Below, one piece after another: positions 1-5,630 of a stretch of 6,681 nt of DNA. The position numbers and the translations under genes were made by a program. This stretch comes from Kiritimatiellia bacterium (GTDB taxonomy: Bacteria > Verrucomicrobiota > Kiritimatiellia > SLAD01), in NCBI GenBank assembly GCA_007128275.1, contig SKXR01000111.1, positions 1-6,681 on the forward strand. The letters run 5' to 3'. Numbering within the stretch: the stretch's first letter is position 1; each line of letters begins with the position of its first letter. The notes under the pieces are model-generated. The model was not told where the DNA came from. It did no database searches and was given only the letters and a program-made list of their open reading frames with translations.

Positions 1-477
1 GCCGGCGGTTTCCGCGCGCAGCAGCAAGGCCTTCCGCTCGATGGCGGGCCAGGCATCTTCGGACCAGTCGAGCATGGTCTCCGCCACCGAGTACTCTTCC
101 GCACGGTAGTATTGATGCGCCGCCGCCCAGTAATACCCTGCGCGCGCGGGCGTCTCGTCCACCGACATGCCCAAACGCCGGAATTCAATGGCCGAAGCCC
201 GCTGGTCTCCTTCATCGGACAGGCGGATGGCGAGACGGAGCCCGATATCGGCTTCGCCGGCCTGCGCCCATGGGGCTGCACACGCGGCGAGAAATAAAAT
301 CGCTATACACAGGTGAACCCGAAGACGGGCTCGCGTAGCTCGCCCCTCCAAAAGGTGTGACGGCAGGCGCTGGAGGGCGGAGCTATGCGACGCCGGACAC
401 CAAGGACGGGCTCGCACAGCTCGCCCTTCCAAAAGGTGTGACGGCAGGCATTGGAAATACTCACGTCGATCATTCAT
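1..477 (-). CDS. Exported TPR-like helical-repeat protein, 3' end outside window, N-terminus invaded by REP repeats
   Basis: The frame is open for 159 codons from ATG at 477-475 to the window edge without a stop, so the C-terminus is missing. The start is well supported: GGAGG (490-486) lies 8 nt upstream, and the ATG overlaps the TGA of the preceding yidD-like gene as ATGA, implying translational coupling. Residues 1-8 (MNDRREYF) are followed by about 45 residues encoded by palindromic repeats; LPSHLLEGRA occurs at 11-20 and again at 38-47. Next comes a convincing signal peptide (RLRVHLCIAILFLAACA at 51-67, cleavage probably after AQA at 73). The mature part is alanine- and tyrosine-rich and helical, with TPR-like spacing (YYWAAAHQYYRAEEYSVAETML). 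A periplasmic or envelope role beside the TPR-YidD protein is inference. If the long N-terminus blocks export, translation might instead begin at TTG 351-349, giving an ordinary 31-residue signal peptide. No specific function is recognisable. Confidence 0.72.
   Translation of the reverse strand, partial: MNDRREYFQCLPSHLLEGRAVRARPWCPASHSSALQRLPSHLLEGRATRARLRVHLCIAILFLAACAAPWAQAGEADIGLRLAIRLSDEGDQRASAIEFRRLGMSVDETPARAGYYWAAAHQYYRAEEYSVAETMLDWSEDAWPAIERKALLLRAETAG
327..394. repeat. REPIN-like inverted pair of palindromic repeats (copy 1), inside a coding frame
   Basis: Two REP-like units face each other. The left unit reads on the minus strand as head GGAG (349-346) plus GGGCGAGCTACGCGAGCCC (345-327). 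The right unit reads on the plus strand as head GGAG (372-375) plus GGCGGAGCTATGCGACGCC (376-394). Each 19-nt part folds as a 4-bp stem, a tandem G-A/A-G mismatch, 2 bp and a 3-nt loop. The heads are 22 nt apart. The right unit is identical over 26 bp (371-396) to a unit at 6586-6611. The element lies within the 5' coding region of the partial gene 1-477 and is read through without a stop. Confidence 0.8.
406..455. repeat. Truncated REPIN-like element (copy 2), direct repeat of copy 1
   Basis: Positions 406-449 repeat 325-368 at exactly 81 bp (27 codons), with three substitutions that I can see. The unit reads on the minus strand as head GGAA (430-427) plus a 19-nt hairpin with stem GGGC/GCCC (426-408). 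The spacer that normally precedes the opposing unit is present (431-450). The right-hand unit then breaks off after TTGGA near 455, where unrelated gene sequence starts. This marks the probable right boundary of the insertion in the gene. Confidence 0.75.
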
Positions 478-1313
478 CGCCTATACCTCCGAAACCAACC
501 CGTATGGTCCGATACGGGATCGTAATATTTTTCCTGCCCGTTGCGTATAACCGGATTGATCCGGTAATTGACATGATCCGTCTCTCGCACCAACCGGTCC
601 GCGGTCATGGGAATTCCGACCAGCCCATAGGTCCGCGTCGCTTCCATGCAATAGGCGGAACAACTCGGATGCATCGAACAGCGCTGCCCGATGGCGGGCC
701 CGATCTGCGACTGGTAAAAGCGTACGGTTCCCCTTGCCGGGGCGGCCAGCCACGATGCACGCGCGCGGGACGGGGGCTCCGCATCCTGGCGCACCGCCCT
801 CGTAATCAACGGGCGCACCGTGCGTATTTGAGCGTGCGCGGGATCCCCTTTCTGCGCAAATTCAGGGTGGCGCGCGAGGAGGATATCCAGCGAATACGCC
901 GTCTTCAAGAAGAGCTCGTAGTCCTTTGAATAACCAAAGGCCTTTCTCAGGAGGTCGTACGCCGAGGCCGGATCACCGGACTCCCAACGTATTCGTCCAA
1001 ACTCGTACGCGGTTCGAGCGCGCACCTGCCCGTCTTCGCTTTCTTCGACCAGACGATACGCCTCCTCGGCGGCCGGCGCGTGTTTCGAATCCAATCGCAA
1101 CACCGCGAGCGCATGGATCATTCGGGCGACGGAATCCTCCGGATCCGCCAACTGCGCGCGCTGCGCTTCCGTCCGTGCCCCGCGCCAATCGCCCTCGTCA
1201 TACAGGGCCTGGGCCAGACCAGCTTCGGCGTGCGCTTCGGACTGCAGGAAAAGAAACAGGGCGCTGATCATGACGATCAGCGCCCTGCGCTCAAGCTCTA
1301 CACGGCAAGGCAT
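474..1313 (-). CDS. yidD: Exported TPR protein with C-terminal YidD (membrane insertion efficiency factor) domain
   Basis: 279 residues from ATG 1313-1311. The preceding TTG (1316-1314) extends the frame by one codon but is less likely. There is no clear Shine-Dalgarno sequence; the start overlaps the upstream stop as TGATG, so it is probably translated by reinitiation. Residues 1-29 form a signal peptide (LIVMISALFLFLQSEAHA core). Residues ~33-155 are TPR-like helix pairs (LAQALYDEGDWRGARTEAQR; YEFGRIRWESGDPASAYDLL). Residues ~197-245 match the YidD signature: RFYQ, IGPAIGQRC, then HPSCSAYCMEA and a TYGLVG stretch, with Cys212, Cys218 and Cys222. The tail has YYDPVS, like the usual GGYDPVP end. 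Stand-alone YidD proteins are about 70-90 residues and act at the cytoplasmic face near the YidC/Sec insertion site. The signal peptide plus TPR here would instead put the domain in the periplasm or tether it to the membrane. Domain identity is fairly sure; function is inference. Confidence 0.85.
   Translation of the reverse strand: MPCRVELERRALIVMISALFLFLQSEAHAEAGLAQALYDEGDWRGARTEAQRAQLADPEDSVARMIHALAVLRLDSKHAPAAEEAYRLVEESEDGQVRARTAYEFGRIRWESGDPASAYDLLRKAFGYSKDYELFLKTAYSLDILLARHPEFAQKGDPAHAQIRTVRPLITRAVRQDAEPPSRARASWLAAPARGTVRFYQSQIGPAIGQRCSMHPSCSAYCMEATRTYGLVGIPMTADRLVRETDHVNYRINPVIRNGQEKYYDPVSDHTGWFRRYRR
1257..1287 (-). terminator. Intragenic terminator-like hairpin in the 5' end of the yidD-like gene
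   Basis: The arms CAGGGCGCTGATC (1287-1275 on the minus strand) and GATCAGCGCCCTG (1269-1257) are perfect 13-bp complements around a 5-nt loop (1270-1274). They are followed in the minus direction by TTTCTTTTCC (1256-1247). That is the shape of a rho-independent terminator, although it lies at codons 9-22 of the gene. It could act as an attenuator or a messenger-stability element that lowers expression of the two distal genes. Alternatively it may be a coincidence of the palindromic codons for ALIVMISAL. Confidence 0.45.
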
Positions 1314-1600
1314 CAATAGTAATTTGCGCCGTATTCGGCCCGCAAGTCACCGGTGGTAATGCCTTCATAGCCCTGGATACCATCCCATACGGCCAACACA
1401 ATGTTGACGACAGGAATAAGACGGCCCCAGTCGCGGAAATGAAGGTCTTTGCCTTCGTTCCACTCACCGACGGTGCGAATACCGAAACAACATCCGACCA
1501 GCAATCCGCCGAACCCGCCTGGCTTTGCTTCCACTTCGGCCTGGGGCATCGTGCCCATCATCATCAGTGCAATCACGCTTGTAATAAGAATTTTCTTCAT
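1313..1600 (-). CDS. Small exported/membrane protein of the GGLLVGCCFG type, paralog B
   Basis: 95 residues, ATG at 1600-1598, with a strong GGGAGG (1613-1608) 7 nt upstream. Residues 1-25 are a signal peptide (MKKILITSVIALMMMG... ending near EVEA). The mature part holds GGFGGLLVGCCFGIRT (28-43), NEGKDLHFRDWG (48-59), LIPVVNIVLAVWDGI (61-75) and a C-terminal LRAEYGANYY. From residue 28 it is identical to the upstream neighbour at about 43 of 68 positions. The two glycine-rich or hydrophobic stretches could form a membrane hairpin after the signal peptide, with the paired cysteines in or near the membrane. I do not recognise a named family or a function. The stop TGA overlaps the yidD-like start by one base, so the two are coupled. 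Consistent length and conservation between the paralogs argue that it is a real gene. Confidence 0.85.
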   Translation of the reverse strand: MKKILITSVIALMMMGTMPQAEVEAKPGGFGGLLVGCCFGIRTVGEWNEGKDLHFRDWGRLIPVVNIVLAVWDGIQGYEGITTGDLRAEYGANYY

Positions 1601-1630
1601 TGGTTTTCCTCCCGCTCTACCGGATCCTAT

Positions 1631-1918
1631 TTAGTAGTACAGCGCTCCGTATTGTTGCTGTAATTCACTCGTGGTCACTCCTTGCAAACCGTCGATCCCG
1701 GCCCAAATCGGGAATATGATGCCCACATACGGGATCAAAGAGCCCCATTCCCGGAAATGGATGTCCTTGCCTTCGTTGAACGCACCGGCCGTTCTCACCC
1801 CAAAACAACATCCGACCAACAATCCACCGATACCGCCACGTCCTTCATAGGCTTCAGTCAAGGACGGCGTCGCCATCAACAACGCACCCATCAATAACAA
1901 CACACCGACTTTTCTCAT
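1631..1918 (-). CDS. Small exported/membrane protein of the GGLLVGCCFG type, paralog A
   Basis: 95 residues, ATG at 1918-1916, with CGGAGGAT (1931-1924) placing GGAGG 7 nt upstream. The N-terminus MRKVGVLLLMGALLMATPSL is a signal peptide, cleaved around residue 23-26. The conserved body is GGIGGLLVGCCFGVRT, NEGKDIHFREWG, LIPYVGIIFPIWAGIDG and a C-terminal QQYGALYY, the same order and length as its neighbour, with no gaps from residue 28 on. It is the first gene of the leftward operon and 30 bp separate its TAA from the next start. The conserved His-Phe-Arg and Cys-Cys motifs suggest a specific role, but none is known to me. Confidence 0.85.
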   Translation of the reverse strand: MRKVGVLLLMGALLMATPSLTEAYEGRGGIGGLLVGCCFGVRTAGAFNEGKDIHFREWGSLIPYVGIIFPIWAGIDGLQGVTTSELQQQYGALYY

Positions 1919-1944
1919 AACCTATCCTCCGTTTGTTGTTACGC

Positions 1945-1972
1945 ATCTTAGGATGCCAGCCACATGAATCAA
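1945..1972 (-). promoter_or_regulatory. Candidate sigma70-type promoter for the leftward yidD operon
   Basis: On the minus strand TTGATT (1972-1967) is followed after 16 nt by TAAGAT (1950-1945). Each hexamer matches the consensus at 4 of 6 positions. Transcription would start near 1938, leaving a leader of about 20 nt before ATG 1918 that contains the GGAGG site. Confidence 0.35.
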
Positions 1973-1988
1973 GCTTTTTCGTTCCACT

Positions 1989-2012
1989 AGACACAATTTT
2001 CACCCGGTGTCT
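1989..2012. other. Inverted repeat between divergent promoters, possible operator
   Basis: AGACAC (1989-1994) and GTGTCT (2007-2012) are perfect complements around a 12-nt spacer. The site sits between the two candidate -35 boxes of the divergent promoters, a usual place for a regulator bound as a dimer. The 6-bp arms are short enough to occur by chance. Confidence 0.25.
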
Positions 2013-2026
2013 CTGCGCCGTCCTCC

Positions 2027-2054
2027 TTGACAGGCCGGAAACGCCTTCTAGTAT
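2027..2054 (+). promoter_or_regulatory. Sigma70-type promoter for the redoxin gene
   Basis: A perfect -35 box TTGACA (2027-2032) is followed after 16 nt by TAGTAT (2049-2054), which matches TATAAT at 4 of 6 positions. Transcription would begin around 2061, about 40 nt before the start codon. Confidence 0.55.
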
Positions 2055-2102
2055 GAGAAGAGAGATGTAACGTGAATCAAAGGCTGAATAAAGGAGTACG
2101 CC

Positions 2103-2666
2103 ATGGTATTAATCACACAGAGTGGCCAGGAAACATTGCCGATCGGTTCGGACGCGCCCGACTTCAAGGATTTGCCGGGAACGGACGGCAAGACGTACGG
2201 CTTGGATTCCTTTAAGGACAGTAAACTGGTGGTCCTGAATTTCACCTGCAACCATTGCCCCTACGCCAAAGCCTACGAAGATCGGTTTACGGCCTTGGCC
2301 GAGGAGTTCACCTCCAAAGGCGTGGCGTTCCTCGCCGTCAACGTCAACGATGCGGAGAGCTATCCGGAAGACGACATGGAGCATATGAAGAAGCGCGCCC
2401 AGGAGAAGGGATTCCCCTTCCCGTACGTCCGGGATGATTCGCAGGAAGTGGCCAAGGCCTACGGCGCCGTGTGCACCCCGCACCTGTTCGTACTGGACGG
2501 TGACCGGAAGCTCGCCTACGAAGGGCGGATCGATGATTCCTGGCAGGAACCGGACGCAGCCAAGGCACACGATCTGCGGGACGCCATCGAAGCGTTGCTG
2601 GCGGGCGGTCCGGTGCCCAACCCACAAACCAACCCCATGGGCTGCAGTATCAAGTGGAAACAGTGA
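2103..2666 (+). CDS. Thioredoxin-family redoxin (AhpC/TSA-like, PRX-like)
   Basis: 187 residues. AAGGAG (2091-2096) lies 6 nt before ATG 2103. There is no signal peptide, so it is expected in the cytoplasm. The fold is read from G15-SDAPDF, the beta strand LVVLNFTC, the redox motif CNHC (Cys49, Cys52) followed by PYAKAYEDRF, then VAFLAVNVND (74-83), a helical MEHMKKRAQEKGFPFPYVRDD, and AYGAVCTPHLFVLD with the cis-proline at 126 preceded by Cys124 and Thr125. The C-terminal NPMGCSIKW (Cys181) is the tail I associate with the PRX-like branch of the AhpC/TSA/redoxin superfamily. It probably acts as a thiol oxidoreductase or peroxidase-like protein; the substrate is unknown. It appears to be monocistronic, convergent with the next gene. 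Confidence 0.92.
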   Translation: MVLITQSGQETLPIGSDAPDFKDLPGTDGKTYGLDSFKDSKLVVLNFTCNHCPYAKAYEDRFTALAEEFTSKGVAFLAVNVNDAESYPEDDMEHMKKRAQEKGFPFPYVRDDSQEVAKAYGAVCTPHLFVLDGDRKLAYEGRIDDSWQEPDAAKAHDLRDAIEALLAGGPVPNPQTNPMGCSIKWKQ

Positions 2667-2697
2667 CCCGCATTCCGGCGGTGTCGCATGGCGGGAA

Positions 2698-2720
2698 GAA
2701 ACAGGCAGAATGCCTGTTTC
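2698..2720. terminator. Bidirectional terminator-like hairpin between convergent genes
   Basis: GAAACAGGCA (2698-2707) and TGCCTGTTTC (2711-2720) are perfect 10-bp complements with a GAA loop. The hairpin is 31 bp past the redoxin stop and overlaps the TGA (2721-2719) of the convergent gene. On the plus strand it is followed only by ACTTTG, and on the minus strand by TTCCCG. The T-tracts are therefore weak, but the ends of both stem arms provide extra T residues. Confidence 0.6.
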
Positions 2721-4509
2721 ACTTTGCGTGATCCAAGGCAGACCCTTCCCCCGCCCGCTTTCGGATCAGCTCGAAATTGCAAATGGTCAGGACGAGCTCT
2801 TCGCGGCTATCCCGCCGCAGTCGACCGTCGGCTTCTTGCGAGAGCAGATAATGGGATGGCTTCAGGAAGGCGCCGAAACCGGCGGATTCCAGCCGTTCGG
2901 TCATGCGAGCGAGCAACATCTGCTTATCCTCTTCACAGATCAGACCTTCCCGAACCGCACGCACAAGGTCGACACCCGCACACGGGGGACGATGCCGCTC
3001 GGACTCCTCGGCGATGGCCCCTTTCCACTGGCCCCATACTGTGATGTAGGTGTGGTCCTGACTGAGCACAGGAGAACCGTCCGGCGCTTTCAAGCGCGCG
3101 TGGGACTCGAATCGGCTTAGATCCTTCACATAATCCCCGGCCCGACCGGAGGTCAGGCCCGTCACATAAATGGCGCGCGGGTACACCACGGAAAAGCCGG
3201 ATTGAGCAAGCGCCATCGCAATGCCAAATTCCTCGAACGGACTATTGTAGCCGTGCCGGAGGATCTCGGACGCGGCCGCCGAGGACAAATCGATGTCGGG
3301 CGTTTCCCCCACCCGCGACACTTTCCAAACCAGATTGATGTGATCCTTGCTCACCGTGTAGTAGGTCTGGGCGGTCTCGGACAGCAAGGTCCGGGGCGTG
3401 TGCCGCCAACGCTCCGGCAGAAAGTAATCGAAGAGATCCGGTTGCCGCCCCACCACCCATACCATGCCGTGCGTACTTTCAGCCCGACCCCAGATATAGT
3501 CGACCCCGAAGAGCTGCGCGGCGCGGAGATGCTCAGGAATGGGCACATCCCGCTCGCGATCGAATCGTTCCCGTTGATGTTCGAGATAGGAACTACGCCG
3601 CGCCAACTCCACCTGCCGCTCATATTCAGGCGTGCGCAACAGCAGTTCGAAATCTACAAGGGCATAGGGATACTCTCCGGCGCGACGGCGCAGAATCTCT
3701 CCGTTATTTCGCGGACGCAGGATGACATGCGCGGGCTTATGATCGACCACGAAAAACCCGTTCTGCTTCATGTCTTTGAGCGATTGATGCGTCAGGTGGG
3801 CCAACCGTTTCTCCCGGGCGGCCTCATCGGGTATGACGTCCACCAACGCCTCATCGGCGGAGCGTCCTTCCACCCATTCGTAGATCAGTATGTACTGGCG
3901 CAGAATGTCGAGTTCGACATCGCGATACTTGTTCTGCTTTTGTGTCATACGCGATTTCGACCGGCCGGTCTGCCACAATTCAAGTTGTTCGGGCGGGACA
4001 TAGATCGCCAGGGGACGGTTGGTGCGAATGCGCTTTCCGGACGGGCGCTCCCGCATTTCCATCACCAGCGAAAACTCCTCGAACGGGCTGTTGAACTCGG
4101 CGTCGGAAAAGCGATTGAACCCCATCGTGTCGAGCGGAACCTCTTCCCCCACGCGACACCATTTAACCACCAGATTGATGCTGCGCCCGTTGACGACTTT
4201 GGAGGGCACCTTGTACACGGTGCTTGTCCCCTTCAGTTTCTCTCGATTGGCCCGGAACCATTCCTTCTCATGCCAGTTTTCAAGCTTCAGATGTTGCAGA
4301 TAGTGCCGACCGAACTTGGTCACATACAGATCGCCGCCGTCCGGTTGCTGGAAATGAAGGTAGTAGATGCCGAGAATTTTCACACGATGCGCGTCCGGTG
4401 GGATCGGCACATCGACAAAGGGATCCGGACGCTTCATCCATGACACGACCGGATCCATGACCGGATCGGCCTCACGCCCCGTTTCCCGCTCTGTTCTACC
4501 CTGCGGCAT
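2719..4509 (-). CDS. Tandem-duplicated kinase-like / pseudokinase-like protein of unknown function
   Basis: 596 residues, no signal peptide or membrane span, so probably cytoplasmic. Two copies of one module are visible. Module 1 (~40-310) has INLVVKW (Lys116), FNSPFEEF (Glu144/145), a hinge-like YEWVEG (210-215), VVDHKPAHVIL (Asp256, His261) and LVDFEL (Asp286). Module 2 (~330-590) has INLVWKV (Lys396), YNSPFEEF (Glu426/427), VWGQWKG (491-497), AFLKPSHYLL (550-553) and ICNFEL (Asn578). The order resembles the beta3 Lys, helix-C Glu, hinge, HxDxKPxN and DFG elements of protein-kinase-like folds. Module 1 keeps both acidic residues but has His for the usual Asn; module 2 has lost both. The duplication is seen directly; the kinase assignment is inference. 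The first ATG (4509) has GAGGAG very close to it; ATG 4458 (residue 18) is an alternative. It lies 150 bp downstream of the outer-membrane gene pair and could be cotranscribed. Confidence 0.85.
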   Translation of the reverse strand: MPQGRTERETGREADPVMDPVVSWMKRPDPFVDVPIPPDAHRVKILGIYYLHFQQPDGGDLYVTKFGRHYLQHLKLENWHEKEWFRANREKLKGTSTVYKVPSKVVNGRSINLVVKWCRVGEEVPLDTMGFNRFSDAEFNSPFEEFSLVMEMRERPSGKRIRTNRPLAIYVPPEQLELWQTGRSKSRMTQKQNKYRDVELDILRQYILIYEWVEGRSADEALVDVIPDEAAREKRLAHLTHQSLKDMKQNGFFVVDHKPAHVILRPRNNGEILRRRAGEYPYALVDFELLLRTPEYERQVELARRSSYLEHQRERFDRERDVPIPEHLRAAQLFGVDYIWGRAESTHGMVWVVGRQPDLFDYFLPERWRHTPRTLLSETAQTYYTVSKDHINLVWKVSRVGETPDIDLSSAAASEILRHGYNSPFEEFGIAMALAQSGFSVVYPRAIYVTGLTSGRAGDYVKDLSRFESHARLKAPDGSPVLSQDHTYITVWGQWKGAIAEESERHRPPCAGVDLVRAVREGLICEEDKQMLLARMTERLESAGFGAFLKPSHYLLSQEADGRLRRDSREELVLTICNFELIRKRAGEGSALDHAK

Positions 4510-4632
4510 AACTCCTCGAATGAGGTTCGGGCATCAGCGCCCGGCATGACTTGCACTTGGACTGCGGCGGCAAAGCGAAGCGCCGATGCCGCTTTGGCTT
4601 GGATACGACCAGTTCGACTGAATTCGATTCAA

Positions 4633-4656
4633 GAGCAAGCAGGCGCGCGTTTGCTC
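4633..4656 (-). terminator. Weak hairpin after the SphA-type gene
   Basis: On the minus strand GAGCAA (4656-4651) pairs with TTGCTC (4638-4633) around a GC-rich 12-nt loop, beginning 3 nt after the TAA of the upstream gene. Only TTG follows it, so termination would be inefficient at best. The rest of 4510-4632 shows no clear promoter or gene. Confidence 0.25.
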
Positions 4657-4659
4657 CCC

Positions 4660-5586
4660 TTAAAAATGATGCACATAGCGCAGGTTGAAGCGCTGCCCTT
4701 CCGTCCGGTTCTCCGCGGCCGCCTCGATATAGACGTTCGCGAACAGGTGCTGATCCTGGTTGAAGCTCCAAATGAGTCCGGGGCCGATACCCAACACCTG
4801 CTCCTTACTGTCCGGTACGCGGTCCCCGTTGACCTCGCTATTCTCCAGTTGCTTGAGGTAATAGCCGTTGATCCCTACGCGCAACCGGCGTTCAAGCACT
4901 TCGTAATCCGCCGCGAAATTGGCGTGCATCGCCTGTCCCGCCTGCGTATGCCGGACTTCCGGATCCGGCACATTCGGTCTGTCGTTCCGATCGTTCCACA
5001 GATAATGCACACGCCAGGACACGGACGCCTTGGGCGCCACGAACCAGGTGGCCGCCCAATACGGATTGAAACTGAAGACGTTGGCGCCGGGATTGATGGC
5101 ATACCGGCGATCATACTCGCCGGTCGGCCAAATGGTCTGAAATTCGATGCGATGCATGAATACGGGTCCGGCATCGCCCATGATCGGATCCCACTGCAGG
5201 AAGGGTCCGACCAGCAGATCGCCGATCCCGTCGTTGGCGCGCAAGGGCGTTCCGCGCGCACTCAGATCAAACACGGCGACCGGCAGAATCAAGTCCATCC
5301 CCCACCGGGCCGTACCGAACACGGCTTGATCCGACTGATAGATCAGTTGGGACAACCCGATCCATGCGTCCAATCGCGGATCACCGGGAAACGGAAGATC
5401 GGTGAATCGATCGCTGGTATAGAATTGGCCGTACTGCGTGAAATACCATCCCGCCCCGGCCGGCGGCCCGCCATCCAGAAAACTGGTGAACCCCAAGTTC
5501 ACCGCAGGCTGATCATAAGCCCAGGCCGAGAACGTCACCAACAGCGCACACACCGCCGCCAAACCGGTTCGCATACTACTCGTCAT
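4660..5586 (-). CDS. SphA / phenol-MetA-type outer-membrane transporter (beta-barrel)
   Basis: 308 residues from ATG 5586, chosen over an upstream in-frame ATG at 5637 because GGAAAGGA sits just upstream and the signal peptide then starts normally (MTSSMRTGLAAVCALLVTFSAWA, cleavage after residue 23). The mature protein begins with residues typical of the SphA / MetA-pathway-of-phenol-degradation family: NLGFTSFLDGGPPAGAG and YFTQYGQFYTSDRFTD (about 30-63). It continues with alternating aromatic strands (GDLLVGPFLQWDP; NVFSFNPYWAATWFVAPKAS; GIGPGLIWSFNQDQHLFANV) and ends with Phe308 (RYVHHF), a usual signal for barrel assembly. Members are thought to let hydrophobic compounds cross the outer membrane; the substrate here is unknown. 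It follows the porin-like gene by 44 bp and probably shares its promoter. Confidence 0.87.
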   Translation of the reverse strand: MTSSMRTGLAAVCALLVTFSAWAYDQPAVNLGFTSFLDGGPPAGAGWYFTQYGQFYTSDRFTDLPFPGDPRLDAWIGLSQLIYQSDQAVFGTARWGMDLILPVAVFDLSARGTPLRANDGIGDLLVGPFLQWDPIMGDAGPVFMHRIEFQTIWPTGEYDRRYAINPGANVFSFNPYWAATWFVAPKASVSWRVHYLWNDRNDRPNVPDPEVRHTQAGQAMHANFAADYEVLERRLRVGINGYYLKQLENSEVNGDRVPDSKEQVLGIGPGLIWSFNQDQHLFANVYIEAAAENRTEGQRFNLRYVHHF

Positions 5587-5630
5587 GACTTTTCCTTTCC
5601 GGGCCGTACGCCCGATGTTGATCATTCCGT

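Noticed and set aside
327..455. Possible CRISPR array at the left end
   Set aside because: There are only two direct copies 81 bp apart, each part of an inverted pair with a conserved spacer; the unique spacers and regular repeats of a CRISPR array are absent.
357..929. 190-codon plus-strand open frame running out of the repeat region
   Set aside because: It starts inside the palindromic repeats and is antisense to the YidD domain; there is no ribosome binding site or recognisable domain.
3202..4443. 413-codon plus-strand open frame opposite the kinase-like gene
   Set aside because: It is fully antisense to a minus-strand protein with an internal duplication, and its translation shows no domain, no repeated module of its own and no convincing start site. 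It is a by-product of GC-rich codon use.
4561..4596. Possible hairpin with CAAAGCG/CGCTTTG arms upstream of the kinase-like gene
   Set aside because: The arms are only 7 bp with a long loop and there is no T-tract, so neither a terminator nor a leader structure can be supported.
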